Assembly (NCBI RefSeq): GCF_000756375.1
Contig: NZ_JNFD01000017.1
Span: forward strand, 33,028-97,027
Direction: 5' to 3'
Source of the DNA: Sphingopyxis sp. LC81
GTDB lineage: Bacteria; Pseudomonadota; Alphaproteobacteria; Sphingomonadales; Sphingomonadaceae
Length of the DNA stretch: 64,000 bases
The position numbers and the translations under genes are program-made. Positions within the stretch are counted from its first letter, which is position 1. Each line of letters begins with the position of its first letter. Below, one piece after another: positions 20,890 through 30,579 of this stretch. The notes below the pieces were generated by a model. It saw only the letters and a program-made list of their open reading frames with translations, did not search any database and was not told the origin of the DNA.

Positions 20890-23244
20890 TCAGAATTTGA
20901 CGGTGCCGGTGACGAATACCTGGCGCGGATTGCCGTAGAAGGCGGTCAGCGTGCCTTCGCGGCCGAGCGCCGAGGTCGGCAAGCCGTTCGCGCCCGGAAT
21001 GATCGCGCCGGTGGTCGGATTGACGTTCACGAACGTATAGCCCGAGGTCTTATATTCCTTGTTCGTCAGGTTCTTGCCGAACACGCCGAGGCTCCAGCGG
21101 TCGTCGGGCGCGGTGTAGACGATGCTGGCGTCCCACAAAGCGAAGCCCTTCTGGTCGATATAGGGGTTCGGGATTTCGAACTGATAGGTCTTGCTGCGAT
21201 ACGACAAGGTCGTCCCGAAGCTCAAATCGCCGTCGCCGATCGGGGTCGAGTAAGCGAGGGTGCCGCTGGCGGTCCATTTCGGCGTATTCTGTACCTCGCG
21301 GAAATCCGAAACATCGGTCGGCGTGTTGACCCCGCCGACGAGGATGTTCGAGATATATTCCTTATAATCGGCCTGGATAAAGCCGAGCGCGGTCGACAGC
21401 GTCAGCCGGTCGCCCGCGGTCGCCAGATCCTCGCCGAGCCGGGCGCGGCCCTCGAATTCGACGCCCTTGAAGGTCGCCTTGCCGGCGTTCGAGACGACGC
21501 CGCAGAAGCTCGGCAGCCCGCTGACGGTGCAGGCGACCGATCCCGGGATCTGGACGTCGGTGTAATCGGCATAGAAGGCGGCGAGCGCGACGTTGACCGC
21601 GCCGTCCATCAGGCTGCCCTTGTAGCCGACTTCATAGCTTTCGACCTTTTCGGGGCGGAAGCTCAGAAAGGAGGCGATTTCCGCGTCGGTCGGGCGGCCC
21701 GGGATGGCGCCCGGCGCGTTGACGCCGACGCCGCGCGGATCGAAGCCGCCGCCCTTGAAGCCCTGCGAATAGCTCGCGTAGAAATTATGGTCGGGGGTTG
21801 GCTTGAACGACAGCGACGCGCGCGGGGTGAATTTCTTGAAGTCGCGCTTGCCGTTGAAATTGGTGCCCGGCGCGCCGAACGCGACGCCCGCGCCGCCGAA
21901 CACCGGCGAACCGCCGCCGAGATAATTCTGCCGCAGGATCGACGCTTCGCGTTCGTCCCACGTGTAACGGCCGCCGACCGACAGGCTGAGCTTGTCGTTG
22001 AAATCATAAGTGAAGTCGCCGAACACCGCGAAGGTCTGGGTGTCGACATCGGCCTCGGTGAACGCGGTGAGGCCTGCCAGATTGTTGAAGATGCGGACGT
22101 CGAACAAGGTGTCGGCGGTGGCGTCGAGATAATAGAAGCCGAGCAGACCCTTCAGCCTGTCGCCTTCATACAGCAGCTGGAATTCCTGGCTGATCTGCTC
22201 GTTGTAATAAAAGCCGGGAACGTCGATGTCGACGCCGGGCAAGGCGTCGAAGTCGATCGGAGTCGACGAGGTGTCCTTGCGCCAGGCGCTGATCGACCGC
22301 AGCGTGACCGTGTCGCTGAGCTCGGCGGTGACATTCATCGCGAGGCCGTAGGCCTCGATCTCCTGCTTCGGATCGTTGAGGCCGCCGCGGCTGTCGAACA
22401 CATCGTCGAGCACGGGGGCGTTCGTGAGCAGCGACGGGATCAGGCGATGGCCGCCGCGCGGATCGCTCTTGTCCTTGCTGTAATCGCCCGAAATGCGGAT
22501 CAGCACCGGCGCGCCATAACCGCCGAGCTCGACCGTGCCGCGGCCTGCCCAGACGTCCTTGTTGTAATTTTCGCGGCCGGTGGTGAGATTGTCGCCGAAA
22601 CCGCCGCGCGACAGGCGTGCGACCGAGCCGCCAACGCGGAGCAGGTCGCCGATCGGCGCGCTCGCGGTCACGACGAGGTCGGCCTGGTCGTAGGTGCCAA
22701 GCGTGCCCTTGATCTTGAGCGAGAATTCTTCCGGCAGCTGCTTGGTCACATATTTGACCGCGCCGCCGATCGTGTTGCGGCCGTAAAGCGTGCCCTGCGG
22801 CCCGCGCAGGATTTCGATGCGTTCGACGTCATAGATGTCGAGCACCGCGGCCTGCGGGCGGTTGAGATAGACGTCGTCGAGGTAGATGCCGACGCCCTGT
22901 TCGAAACCCGACACCGGGTCCTGCTGGCCGACGCCGCGGATGAACGCGCTGAGCGTCGAATTGGTGCCGCGCGAAACCTCGAGCGTCGTGTTCGGGGTTG
23001 TCTGGGCGACGTCGGTGATGTCGAGCGCCCCGGCCTTTGCCAGCGCCTCGCCCGAAAAGGCGGTGATCGCGACGGGCACGTCGATCAGGCGTTCGTCGCG
23101 GCGGCGTGCCGTCACGATGATCTCGTTATCGCCGGCGTCGGTCGCGCCCGCTTCCTGCGCGAAAGCCGCGGGAGCGAAGGCGATCATGGAAAGCGCGCTG
23201 GTGGCAAGGATGGCACGACGCAGCGGGCGGGCGAAAGGACGCAT
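20890..23244 (-). CDS. TonB-dependent outer membrane receptor
   Basis: A 784-residue receptor. A signal peptide (RPLRRAILATSALSMIAFAPAAFAQ) leads into a TonB-box-like EIIVTARRRDERLIDVPVAITAFSG and a plug domain with the RGVGQQDP and ILRGPQGTLYGRNTIGGAVKYVTK blocks. The beta barrel ends with the aromatic FVTGTVKF. This plug pattern is that of the large sphingomonad family of receptors for unknown small molecules, distinct from FecA-type signalling receptors since there is no STN domain. The ATG at 23244 has GGGAGAG upstream. The divergent TetR gene is a likely regulator. Confidence 0.92.
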   Translation of the reverse strand: MRPFARPLRRAILATSALSMIAFAPAAFAQEAGATDAGDNEIIVTARRRDERLIDVPVAITAFSGEALAKAGALDITDVAQTTPNTTLEVSRGTNSTLSAFIRGVGQQDPVSGFEQGVGIYLDDVYLNRPQAAVLDIYDVERIEILRGPQGTLYGRNTIGGAVKYVTKQLPEEFSLKIKGTLGTYDQADLVVTASAPIGDLLRVGGSVARLSRGGFGDNLTTGRENYNKDVWAGRGTVELGGYGAPVLIRISGDYSKDKSDPRGGHRLIPSLLTNAPVLDDVFDSRGGLNDPKQEIEAYGLAMNVTAELSDTVTLRSISAWRKDTSSTPIDFDALPGVDIDVPGFYYNEQISQEFQLLYEGDRLKGLLGFYYLDATADTLFDVRIFNNLAGLTAFTEADVDTQTFAVFGDFTYDFNDKLSLSVGGRYTWDEREASILRQNYLGGGSPVFGGAGVAFGAPGTNFNGKRDFKKFTPRASLSFKPTPDHNFYASYSQGFKGGGFDPRGVGVNAPGAIPGRPTDAEIASFLSFRPEKVESYEVGYKGSLMDGAVNVALAAFYADYTDVQIPGSVACTVSGLPSFCGVVSNAGKATFKGVEFEGRARLGEDLATAGDRLTLSTALGFIQADYKEYISNILVGGVNTPTDVSDFREVQNTPKWTASGTLAYSTPIGDGDLSFGTTLSYRSKTYQFEIPNPYIDQKGFALWDASIVYTAPDDRWSLGVFGKNLTNKEYKTSGYTFVNVNPTTGAIIPGANGLPTSALGREGTLTAFYGNPRQVFVTGTVKF

Positions 23245-23331
23245 ATGACTCTCCCATGTGGCGGGTGACCCCTCGCCACCCTGTTTGCTTTTCTTGGGCT
23301 GGTGCTTGCCAAGCCGCGCCGCATCCAATAG

Positions 23332-23358
23332 TGAAACATGAACCAAGTTTCAACTTGG
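23332..23358. promoter_or_regulatory. Candidate TetR operator between receptor and regulator genes
   Basis: Two overlapping inverted repeats lie in the 203-base gap. CCAAGTTTCAACTTGG at 23343-23358 has 6-base arms around TTCA. TGAAAC at 23332-23337 pairs with GTTTCA at 23347-23352. Such palindromes between a divergent TetR gene and its target are typical operators. No binding data are available, so this is an inference from position and symmetry. Confidence 0.5.
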
Positions 23359-23447
23359 AATATGGCTCTGTCGTTTTTTGCTTGCCAGTGGTGCGGAAAT
23401 GCCACGATGCAGGGGAAGCCGGACGGAGGGGAGACGGAAAGGCAAGC

Positions 23448-24098
23448 ATGGATCAGCCGCACACCGAAACGGGGCAGGCCGACACCGAACGGAGCGCGGG
23501 CGACGCGCGCGACAAGACGCCGCGCACCGAGCGCGGGCGGCGGACGCTGCGCAAACTGCTCGACGCGGCGGCGATCGAATTCGGCGAGCGTGGATTTCAC
23601 GAGGCGTCGATCAGCGCGATCACGCGCCGCGCCGGAACCGCGCTCGGCAGCTTCTACACCTATTTCGATTCGAAAGAGGAAATCTTCCAGGCGCTCGTCC
23701 GCTATATGAGTGAACGGTTACGCGACCATGTCACGCCGATCGTCCAGGCCGCGCCCGACGAGATCAGCGCCGAACGCATCGGGCTCGAATCCTATCTGGG
23801 CTTCGTGCGCGCGAACAAGGAGATCTACCGCATCATCGATGAAGCCGAATTCGTCGATTATGCGAGCTATCGCCGCCATTATGAAACGACCGTCGCGCGC
23901 GTGCGCCAGCGGCTGGAGAATGGCGCGGCGCGCGGCGAAATCCGCGATGACGTCAGCGAAATCCACGCGTGGGCGATCGGCGGGATGAACGTGTTTCTGG
24001 GGATGCGCTACGGATTGTGGGATACCGAGAGCGACATTTCGGAGATCGCGCGGATCGCCAACGACCTGCTCGCGAACGGGCTGAAGAAGCGCGACTGA
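23448..24098 (+). CDS. TetR/AcrR family transcriptional regulator
   Basis: A 216-residue protein. After a charged N-terminal tail of about 30 residues comes the TetR DNA-binding domain: TLRKLLDAAAIEFGERGFHEASISAITRRAGTALGSFYTYFDSKEEIFQALV, with the helix-turn-helix around residues 50-75. The all-helical C-terminal domain should bind a ligand. It is transcribed away from the TonB-receptor gene and probably represses it through the palindromes in the shared gap. The ligand is unknown. The first in-frame ATG with a purine-rich upstream sequence (GGAAAGG) was used. Confidence 0.88.
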   Translation: MDQPHTETGQADTERSAGDARDKTPRTERGRRTLRKLLDAAAIEFGERGFHEASISAITRRAGTALGSFYTYFDSKEEIFQALVRYMSERLRDHVTPIVQAAPDEISAERIGLESYLGFVRANKEIYRIIDEAEFVDYASYRRHYETTVARVRQRLENGAARGEIRDDVSEIHAWAIGGMNVFLGMRYGLWDTESDISEIARIANDLLANGLKKRD

Positions 24099-24099
24099 T

Positions 24100-24684
24100 T
24101 CAGCGCGAAATCAGAAAGATCGCATGTTCGGCGCGCCAGCTGGCGGCGGCGTCGCTTGCCGGCCTGTCGCCCGACAGATGCCATACGCGCTCGACTTTGA
24201 TGCCCTTCGCGCGGACGAGGTCGCGAAAATCGCTGACCGTGACATGGTGGATGTTCGGCGTTTCATACCAGGCGACGGGCAGGAGCCGCGTCACCGGCAT
24301 CCGCCCGTTCCACAGCAAGGCGAGCCGGACGCGCCAATGCGCGAAATTGGGGAAGCTGACGAAGGCGCGCGGCGCGATGCGCAGCAATTCGTCGACGACG
24401 CGGTCGGGGCGCTCGGTCGTCTGGAGCGTTTGCGAGAGGATCGCATAGTCGAAGGCGTCGTCGGGATAGTCGGCCAGGTCGCGGTTGGCGTCGCCCTGCA
24501 CGACCGACTGGCCGCGCGCGATCGCGGCGGTGACATTGTCGGGGTCGATCTCTAGCCCGCGCGCATCGACGCCCTTGCCCTGGAGCGCGGCCATCAATTC
24601 GCCGTCGCCGCAGCCGACATCGAGCACGCGCGACGCCCGCGGAACGGCATCGGCGATGATCGCCAGATCGGGGCGCAGCTTCAT
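24100..24684 (-). CDS. metW: Methionine biosynthesis protein MetW
   Basis: A 194-residue SAM-dependent-methyltransferase-fold protein with VLDVGCGDGELMAALQGKGVDARGLEID near the N-terminus and the MetW-specific QTLQTTERPDRVVDELLRIAPRAFVSFPNFAHWRVRLALLWNGRMPVT. MetW works with MetX in homoserine acylation in proteobacteria. The ATG at 24684 overlaps the end of the GNAT gene (ATGA, 24681-24684), which in turn overlaps metX. It converges with the TetR gene, one base between stops. Confidence 0.94.
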   Translation of the reverse strand: MKLRPDLAIIADAVPRASRVLDVGCGDGELMAALQGKGVDARGLEIDPDNVTAAIARGQSVVQGDANRDLADYPDDAFDYAILSQTLQTTERPDRVVDELLRIAPRAFVSFPNFAHWRVRLALLWNGRMPVTRLLPVAWYETPNIHHVTVSDFRDLVRAKGIKVERVWHLSGDRPASDAAASWRAEHAIFLISR

Positions 24685-25118
24685 CGACCGGCCTGCCTGT
24701 AAACATCGGGGAAATGCCGCTGCATGAACGGCGTGCCGTCCTCGACCGGCGTCCAGCCTAGCGCGGCATACAGCCCGTGCGCGTCGCTGGTCGCGAGCAT
24801 CCACCGCCGCAGCCCCTGCAGGTCGGGATGATCGTGCAGCGCGGTCACCATGCGCGCGGCGAGACCGTGTCCGCGATGCGCCTCGAGGACATAGACGTCG
24901 GCCAGATAGGCGAAGGTCGCGCGATCGGTGACGACGCGGGCAAAGCCGACCTGCTCGCCGCCCGCCGCGAAGGTGCCAACGCAGATTGATCCGGCAATCG
25001 CGCGTTCGACCACGGCGCGCGAAATATTCTCGGCCCAATAGCTCTGCGTCAAAAAGGCATGGATTGCGCCGGCCTGCATGTCGGACCGATCGAAGGACAG
25101 GCGATAGTCGTCGCTCAT
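24681..25118 (-). CDS. GNAT family N-acetyltransferase
   Basis: A 145-residue acetyltransferase. The acetyl-CoA-binding motif A is [20 protein letters not shown], and the YAALGW pattern ([15 protein letters not shown]) is common in this family. Proteins of this type use small amines or amino acids; the substrate is not evident. It is inserted between metX and metW with ATGA overlaps on both sides, so it is co-translated with methionine genes, and a role in amino acid acetylation is possible but unproven. Confidence 0.85.
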   Translation of the reverse strand: MSDDYRLSFDRSDMQAGAIHAFLTQSYWAENISRAVVERAIAGSICVGTFAAGGEQVGFARVVTDRATFAYLADVYVLEAHRGHGLAARMVTALHDHPDLQGLRRWMLATSDAHGLYAALGWTPVEDGTPFMQRHFPDVYRQAGR

Positions 25119-26239
25119 ATGAGGCCCGATCGCAGGGACCCCGCGACGAGGCGATCGAGCGCGGGGACATCGAGGAGGAAACTGTCGTGGCCGAAGGGCG
25201 CGGACAGCTCGACGAAGCTCGCCGCGGCGCCGACGCTTTGCAGCGCCTGCACGACGCGCCGCGATTCGGAGGTCGGATAGAGCCAGTCGGTGTCGAAGCT
25301 GACGAGCGTGAAGCGCACGTCTTTTGCACCCGCGAACGCGCCAGCAAGCCGCCCGTCGTGCGGGTCGGCGAGGTCGAAATAGTCCATCGCGCGCGTGATA
25401 TAGAGATAGGCGTTGGCGTCGAAGCGGTCGGTGAAGGCGAGCCCCTGATGCCTGAGATAGGATTCGACCTGGAAATCGGCGTCGAAACCGAAGCTCTTGA
25501 TGTCGCGCGCCTGCAGCCGGCGGCCGAACTTCTCGGTCAGCCCTTCCTCGGACAAATAGGTGATGTGCGCCGCCATGCGCGCGACCGCGAGCCCCTTGGT
25601 GGGTGCGCGCGCGCTGCCATAATATTGCCCGTCCTGCCAGTCGGGATCGGCCATGATCGCCTGCCGCCCGACCTCGTGGAACGCGATATTCTGCGCCGAA
25701 TGGCGCGCCGCGCTCGCGATGACGAGCGCCGAGGCGAGACGGTCGGGGTAGGTCGCGGCCCAGGCAAGCGTCTGCATGCCCCCCATCGACCCGCCGACGA
25801 CGGCATGAAGTCGCGAAATGCCGAGATGGTCGAGCAGCATCGCCTGCGCACGCACCATGTCGGTGATCGTGATGACCGGAAACGCCATGCCGAGCGGGGC
25901 GCCGGTCGCGGCATCGGGTGAGGCGGGGCCGCTCGTCCCCATGCAGCTGCCGAGCACATTGGCGCAGATGACGTGGAAACGGTCGGTGTCGATCGGCTTG
26001 CCCGGCCCAACCATGCGCGCCCACCAGCCGGGCTTGCCCGTCGCCGGATGGTCGCTCGCGACATATTGATCGCCGGTGAGCGCATGGCAGATCAGCACCG
26101 CGTTCGACTTGTCGGCGTTCAATGCGCCATAGCTTTGATAGGCGATCGTCACCGAGCTCAGCACCTGTCCGCTGTCGAGCGGCAGCGGCGCGGCGATCGT
26201 CACGCTGTGATGCTGGATATCGTGGAGCAGGCTCGCCAT
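25115..26239 (-). CDS. metX: Homoserine O-acyltransferase MetX
   Basis: A 374-residue alpha/beta-hydrolase-fold enzyme that acylates homoserine for methionine synthesis. It has the family stretches [30 protein letters not shown], the nucleophile elbow [15 protein letters not shown], and the C-terminal FGHDSFLLD with the catalytic histidine. Whether acetyl- or succinyl-CoA is used depends on a few residues that I cannot judge. It starts at 26239 rather than at longer in-frame starts, because [15 protein letters not shown] is the natural N-terminus. Divergent from hisC. Confidence 0.94.
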   Translation of the reverse strand: MASLLHDIQHHSVTIAAPLPLDSGQVLSSVTIAYQSYGALNADKSNAVLICHALTGDQYVASDHPATGKPGWWARMVGPGKPIDTDRFHVICANVLGSCMGTSGPASPDAATGAPLGMAFPVITITDMVRAQAMLLDHLGISRLHAVVGGSMGGMQTLAWAATYPDRLASALVIASAARHSAQNIAFHEVGRQAIMADPDWQDGQYYGSARAPTKGLAVARMAAHITYLSEEGLTEKFGRRLQARDIKSFGFDADFQVESYLRHQGLAFTDRFDANAYLYITRAMDYFDLADPHDGRLAGAFAGAKDVRFTLVSFDTDWLYPTSESRRVVQALQSVGAAASFVELSAPFGHDSFLLDVPALDRLVAGSLRSGLI

Positions 26240-26318
26240 GGTTTGCCGGGGGCTAAGCGGGCGCGCGCACCCTGTCAACGTGCTGGACTCGGGCCACACA
26301 GCCGCTAAACGGCGCGGC

Positions 26319-27434
26319 ATGACCGACGCGACCCAAAGCCTTCAGCCCAAGCCGTGGATCAGCGGCATCGCTCCCTATGTTCCCGGCAAGTCCGCTGGCG
26401 CTGACGGCCGTCCGCTGATCAAGCTTTCGGCGAACGAGAATCCGCTGGGCACCGGCGAAAAGGCGCGTGCGGCGTTCGCCGCGGCGCAGGCGGCGCCCGA
26501 TGCGCTGTCGCGCTATCCCGACCCCGGTTCGGTCGAGCTGCGCGAAACGATCGCGGCGAAGTTCGGGCTCGATCCGGCGCGGATCATCTGCGGCAACGGG
26601 TCGGACGAATTGCTCCACCTCGCGGCGGGCACTTATGCCGGCGTCGGCGACGAGATTCTCTACGTTCGCTATGGCTTCGCGGTCTATGAAATCGCCGCGC
26701 GCCGCGTGGGCGCGGTGCCGGTCGAGGCGGACGACAAGGATTATGCGACCGACGTCGATGCGTTGCTCGACGCGGTGACCGACAAGACGCGCGTCGTCTA
26801 TCTCGCCAATCCGAACAATCCGACGGGCACGCTCGCGACGCGCGACGAGGTTGCGCGGCTCTACGCCGGGCTGCCGAAAAATATCCTGTTCGTGATCGAC
26901 CAGGCCTATTCGGAATATCTCTCCGACGCCGAGGACGACGGCGGGCTCGAACTTGCGAAGACGCAGCCGAATGTGTTCGTCACGCGCACCTTCTCGAAGA
27001 TCCACGGGCTCGCCGCCGAACGCATCGGTTGGGGCTATGCCGCCGCCGAAGTGATTTCGGCGCTGCACCGCATCCGCCTGCCGTTCAACGTGACGCGCGC
27101 GGGACAGGCGGCGGCGGTCGCGGCGCTCGGCGACGAGGAATTCGTCGCGCACAGCCGCGAGCATAATGCCGAATGGCGCGCCTGGCTGGCGGGCGAACTC
27201 GAAAGCCTCGGCAACCATGGTGTGCGCGTCGTGCCGTCGGCGTGCAATTTCCTCCTCGTGCTGTTCGAAGGCGATGTGAGCGCCGAGACCGTCTATAACC
27301 GGCTGATGGAGGCGGGCTATATCGTGCGCTGGCTGCCGGGGCAGGGACTGCCGAATGCGCTGCGCATGACGATCGGCACCGAGGATGAGACGCGCGGGCT
27401 CGCGGCGGCGATCCGCGCCGCGCTGAACGACTGA
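26319..27434 (+). CDS. hisC: Histidinol-phosphate/aromatic aminotransferase
   Basis: A 371-residue PLP enzyme of fold type I. Visible are [11 protein letters not shown] near the N-terminus, the [16 protein letters not shown] loop, [11 protein letters not shown], and the PLP lysine in [19 protein letters not shown]; the C-terminus has [14 protein letters not shown]. HisC-type enzymes can also transaminate prephenate or aromatic amino acids. Because the next gene is prephenate dehydrogenase, joined by a TGATG, a tyrosine/phenylalanine role is at least as likely as histidine. Confidence 0.9.
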   Translation: MTDATQSLQPKPWISGIAPYVPGKSAGADGRPLIKLSANENPLGTGEKARAAFAAAQAAPDALSRYPDPGSVELRETIAAKFGLDPARIICGNGSDELLHLAAGTYAGVGDEILYVRYGFAVYEIAARRVGAVPVEADDKDYATDVDALLDAVTDKTRVVYLANPNNPTGTLATRDEVARLYAGLPKNILFVIDQAYSEYLSDAEDDGGLELAKTQPNVFVTRTFSKIHGLAAERIGWGYAAAEVISALHRIRLPFNVTRAGQAAAVAALGDEEFVAHSREHNAEWRAWLAGELESLGNHGVRVVPSACNFLLVLFEGDVSAETVYNRLMEAGYIVRWLPGQGLPNALRMTIGTEDETRGLAAAIRAALND

Positions 27435-28348
27435 TGCCAAGGGCGTCGAGCGTCGATCGCGTCGCCATCGTCGGGCTGGGCCTGATCGGCTCCTCGATCG
27501 CGCGCGCGATCAGGGAGCGGTTGCCAGAGGTGGCGGTCGTTGGCCATGACGCGAGCGCCGAAGTGCGCGAGATTGCGAGGGAACTCGGCCTTTGCGATAC
27601 GGTCAGCGATGACGCGGTCGCCGCGGTGGCCGACGCCGACCTTGTCATCCTCGCGGTGCCGGTCGGCCGGATGGCCGACGCGGCGACGGCGATCGCGCCA
27701 GGGCTGAAGGCCGAGGCGATCATTTCGGACGTCGGCTCGTCGAAGGCGGGCGTTGCCGAAGCGCTGGCGAAGGCGCTGCCCGATCATGCCGTCATCCCGG
27801 CGCATCCGGTCGCGGGGACCGAGAATAGCGGCCCGGCGGCGGGTTTTTCGTCCTTGTTCGAAGGCCGCTGGTGCATCGTCACGCCGGGCGCGAGTGCGTC
27901 CGAAGACGCCGTGACGGCGGTGACGTCCTTCTGGCAGGCGCTCGGCGCGAAGGTCGAGACGATGGACGCCGCGCACCACGACATGGTGCTCGCAGTGACG
28001 AGTCATTTGCCGCATCTCATCGCCTATACGATCGTCGGCACCGCGAGCGAGCTCGAAGAAGTCACCGAGAGCGAAGTGATCAAATATTCGGCGGGCGGCT
28101 TTCGTGACTTCACGCGCATCGCGGCGAGCGACCCGGTGATGTGGCGCGACGTTTTCCTCGCGAACAAGGATGCCGTGCTCGCGACCTTGCAGCGTTTCAA
28201 CGAGGATCTGACCGTGCTCCAGCAGGCGATCCGCCGCGGCGACGCCGACAAGCTCGAGGACTGGTTCACGCGCACGCGCGCGATCCGCCGCTCGATCATC
28301 GAACAGGGGCAGGATGATGCGGCGCCCGACTTCGGGCGCAAGCATTAA
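27434..28348 (+). CDS. tyrC: Prephenate/arogenate (cyclohexadienyl) dehydrogenase
   Basis: A 304-residue TyrA-type enzyme with the N-terminal Rossmann motif VAIVGLGLIGSSIARAIRE, SDVGSSKAGV, the catalytic HPVAGTENSGPAAG, and TSHLPHLIAYTIV. It oxidises prephenate or arogenate on the way to tyrosine. Its start overlaps the hisC stop by one base (TGATG at 27432-27436). It ends just before a long inverted repeat separating it from the convergent plsC gene. Confidence 0.93.
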   Translation: MPRASSVDRVAIVGLGLIGSSIARAIRERLPEVAVVGHDASAEVREIARELGLCDTVSDDAVAAVADADLVILAVPVGRMADAATAIAPGLKAEAIISDVGSSKAGVAEALAKALPDHAVIPAHPVAGTENSGPAAGFSSLFEGRWCIVTPGASASEDAVTAVTSFWQALGAKVETMDAAHHDMVLAVTSHLPHLIAYTIVGTASELEEVTESEVIKYSAGGFRDFTRIAASDPVMWRDVFLANKDAVLATLQRFNEDLTVLQQAIRRGDADKLEDWFTRTRAIRRSIIEQGQDDAAPDFGRKH

Positions 28349-28349
28349 A

Positions 28350-28431
28350 ACCGTCGCACCCGCGAAGGCGGGGGCCGCTGTCGGACTTGGGCTACGCCTC
28401 TAGCGGCCCCTGCCTTCGCAGGGGCGACGGT
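28350..28431. repeat. Long imperfect inverted repeat (REP-like) between convergent genes
   Basis: Two 30-base arms, 28350-28379 and 28402-28431, match at 27 of 30 positions when one is reversed and complemented; 22 bases lie between them. The arm core reads CCCGCGAAGGCGGGGGCC on one side and CCCCTGCCTTCGCAGGGG on the other. Each arm can also fold on itself. The right arm runs into the plsC stop codon. It may stop transcription from both sides. I recall similar repeats in intergenic DNA of other sphingomonads, but could not check. Confidence 0.75.
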
Positions 28432-29150
28432 CACGCTTCCAGCAACGCTTCGGGTGGGTTCAGCGCATTGATCGCGACGCGCACGCGGGCCTCGGCGTCT
28501 TCGCGCGGCAGCCCCGCTGGGATCGTTTCGCCGACCTTGTAAGTGATCGTCCCCGGCCATTTGACCCAGCGGCGCGGCGGAAAGGCGAGGCCGCTGTTCA
28601 CCGCCACCGGGATGACCGGAATATTGAGCAGGCGATACATGCCTGCAAAACCGGGGCGTAGCGGCGGCGCTTCGCCGTGCGGGACGCGTGTTCCCTCGGC
28701 GAACAGCACCAGCGGACGCCCCGCCGCGAGCGCGGCCTTCGCGGCGCCAAGCATCGCGCGCATCGCCTTGCCCCCGCCGTCGCGGTCGACCGGGATCAGG
28801 CCGTAAAAGCGTGCCGCCTGGCCCCACACGGGGATCGAGAACAGCTCTTCCTTCGCGAATACCGCGGGGTGTTTGAACAGCATCGGCTGCTCGACCGTTT
28901 CGAACGCCGATTCATGCTTGAAGACGTAGAGGACCGGGATGTCGGGCATCTCGCCCTCGACGACGATCGTCTGGCCGAGCAGGAAGCGGCAGAAGATCCG
29001 GTGCGCCTGCGCCCAGATGCGCACGAAGAAAATCGTCCCGCGGTGCGAGATCGGCAGCGCGATCACCCCGCCGATCGAGCTGATGCTGCTCATCACGAAA
29101 AAGGCGATCCAGAACAGGATCGAACGGAACAGGGCGATGGTATATCTCAC
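28431..29150 (-). CDS. plsC: 1-acyl-sn-glycerol-3-phosphate acyltransferase
   Basis: A 239-residue membrane acyltransferase that makes phosphatidic acid. Two hydrophobic segments at the N-terminus are followed by the catalytic block LYVFKHESAFET (histidine plus acidic residue four on), the substrate motif GLIPVDRDGGGKA, and LVLFAEGTRV. Length is usual. It overlaps the upstream ydcF-like gene by ATGA (29147-29150), so it is the last gene of an ftsE-ftsX-ydcF-plsC run. Confidence 0.92.
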   Translation of the reverse strand: MRYTIALFRSILFWIAFFVMSSISSIGGVIALPISHRGTIFFVRIWAQAHRIFCRFLLGQTIVVEGEMPDIPVLYVFKHESAFETVEQPMLFKHPAVFAKEELFSIPVWGQAARFYGLIPVDRDGGGKAMRAMLGAAKAALAAGRPLVLFAEGTRVPHGEAPPLRPGFAGMYRLLNIPVIPVAVNSGLAFPPRRWVKWPGTITYKVGETIPAGLPREDAEARVRVAINALNPPEALLEA

Positions 29151-29677
29151 AGGCCGAGCAGCCCGCCCGCCAGTCCGGCCAGATATTTGTGATATTCGCG
29201 AAACAGCGTCGCGAAATTGGGCTGGCTGCGCACCGCGTCGGGCAGGATCGTCACCTTGTCGCCGACCGCGCGGCCGATTTCATATTCGGCGCGGCGCATG
29301 TGCCAGTCGGTGGTGATCAGCCGGATGCTCTTATATTTGCGGCGCTGCGCCCAGGTCGCGACCTCGGTCGCGTTCGAGCGCGTATCCTCGGCCTCGAACC
29401 CCAGCGCGATGCAGCAGTCGAACAGGCTGACCGGGCGTTTATACGCGGCCGCGAGCTCGCGCGGCTTCACTTCGCGCGCGACGCCGCTGATGAGGAGGCG
29501 CTTGGCGTCGCCCGCCTCGAGCCGTTCGAGCGCGCGGTCGATGCGTCCCGGGCCGCCCGTGAGCACGACGATCGCGTCGGTCTTTTGCGCGTCGGCGGGC
29601 AGCGGGAGCAGCAGCGCGAACCATGCGAAGCCGAGCACCCAGGCCAGGAACAACAGGGAAATCAGGCGCTTGATCAT
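29147..29677 (-). CDS. YdcF/DUF218 family membrane-anchored protein
   Basis: A 176-residue protein with one N-terminal membrane segment (LISLLFLAWVLGFAWFALLLPLP) and a DUF218 domain: AIVVLTGGPGRIDRALERLEAG, KRLLISGV, and later LITTDWHMRRAEYEI. YdcF/SanA/ElyC proteins act in envelope integrity and bind nucleotide-like ligands. The ATG at 29677 overlaps the ftsX stop (ATGA), so the gene is coupled to ftsX and to plsC. Confidence 0.88.
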   Translation of the reverse strand: MIKRLISLLFLAWVLGFAWFALLLPLPADAQKTDAIVVLTGGPGRIDRALERLEAGDAKRLLISGVAREVKPRELAAAYKRPVSLFDCCIALGFEAEDTRSNATEVATWAQRRKYKSIRLITTDWHMRRAEYEIGRAVGDKVTILPDAVRSQPNFATLFREYHKYLAGLAGGLLGL

Positions 29678-30579
29678 AGAATCTTCTTGAGCGCCGCGAG
29701 CAGGGTCTGGCGCGCGGTGAGGGCTGCGAGCGCGATAGCCAATAGCGGCAGCGCCAGCAAGAGCGCCCAGCCGGCGGGGCCGAGCGACGCGGTCGCCGCA
29801 AGTCCCGCTGTGACCCCCGACCATTGCAAGCCGATCAAGAGCAGGATCGCGGCGGCGACGACGGTGCCCAGCGCGATGCCGTAAGCGGTGTCGATCGCGA
29901 TGCGGCGCTGGAACAGCCGCGTGATCTGGCGGTCGGTGGCGCCGATCATGTGAAGCATCTCGATCGTCGTATAATGGGTGCCCAGCGCGGCGCGCGCGGT
30001 CATGATCACCACCGCGGCGCTGGCGAGCGTCATCAGCACCACCATGCCGCCGGCGATCCACGCGAGCGAGCGGATCAGCCGCGCGACCGGGCCGAGCCAT
30101 TCGGCGTGCGGGATGATCCGCGCGCCGGGCGCTTCGCGCGCGACCAGCGCCTGCAACTGGCGCATGGGACCGGTTCGGTCCTCGCCGACAAAGTCGATGT
30201 CGACGAGCGCGGGCAGGGGAAGCGACTTCAGCACCGGATCGTCGCCCTCGGCGGCGCCGAACCATTGGCCAAGCGTTGCCTGCAGCTCTTCGGGCTCGAC
30301 CGAGCGCGCCGAGAGAACGAAGGGCTGCGCGGCGGCCGCCCGGCGGAGCGCCGCGGCCTGCTCGGCGCGCGTCACCGGGTTCGCGGTGACGATCTGGACG
30401 GTCACGCGCCCGGCGATCGCGGCGCCAATCGCATTCGCCGATCGTGCGAGCCCGACCCCGGCGGCGGCGGCGAGCAAGGTCAGCATCATCAATATCGCGA
30501 TCACCCACGGCGTCGGGCCCGACAGCCGGCGGTCGGGAAGCAGGCGGCGATGCTGGACGGGAACGCGCGGGATGATCAT
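29674..30579 (-). CDS. ftsX: Cell division protein FtsX
   Basis: A 301-residue integral membrane partner of FtsE. It has one membrane segment near residue 25-45, a periplasmic domain of ~120 residues, and three closing membrane segments, with TTIEMLHMIGATDRQITRLFQRRIAIDTAYG as the conserved cytoplasmic coupling loop. FtsEX controls cell-wall hydrolases at the septum. It overlaps both neighbours by ATGA. Confidence 0.92.
   Translation of the reverse strand: MIIPRVPVQHRRLLPDRRLSGPTPWVIAILMMLTLLAAAAGVGLARSANAIGAAIAGRVTVQIVTANPVTRAEQAAALRRAAAAQPFVLSARSVEPEELQATLGQWFGAAEGDDPVLKSLPLPALVDIDFVGEDRTGPMRQLQALVAREAPGARIIPHAEWLGPVARLIRSLAWIAGGMVVLMTLASAAVVIMTARAALGTHYTTIEMLHMIGATDRQITRLFQRRIAIDTAYGIALGTVVAAAILLLIGLQWSGVTAGLAATASLGPAGWALLLALPLLAIALAALTARQTLLAALKKIL

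Noticed and set aside
24685..25347. Upstream extension of the metW frame
   Set aside because: It is out of frame with, and opposite in content to, the GNAT and metX genes, which account for this DNA; MetW starts naturally at 24684.
26240..26318. SAM riboswitch in front of metX
   Set aside because: The gap to hisC is only 79 bases and I could not form the expected pseudoknot or the conserved core.
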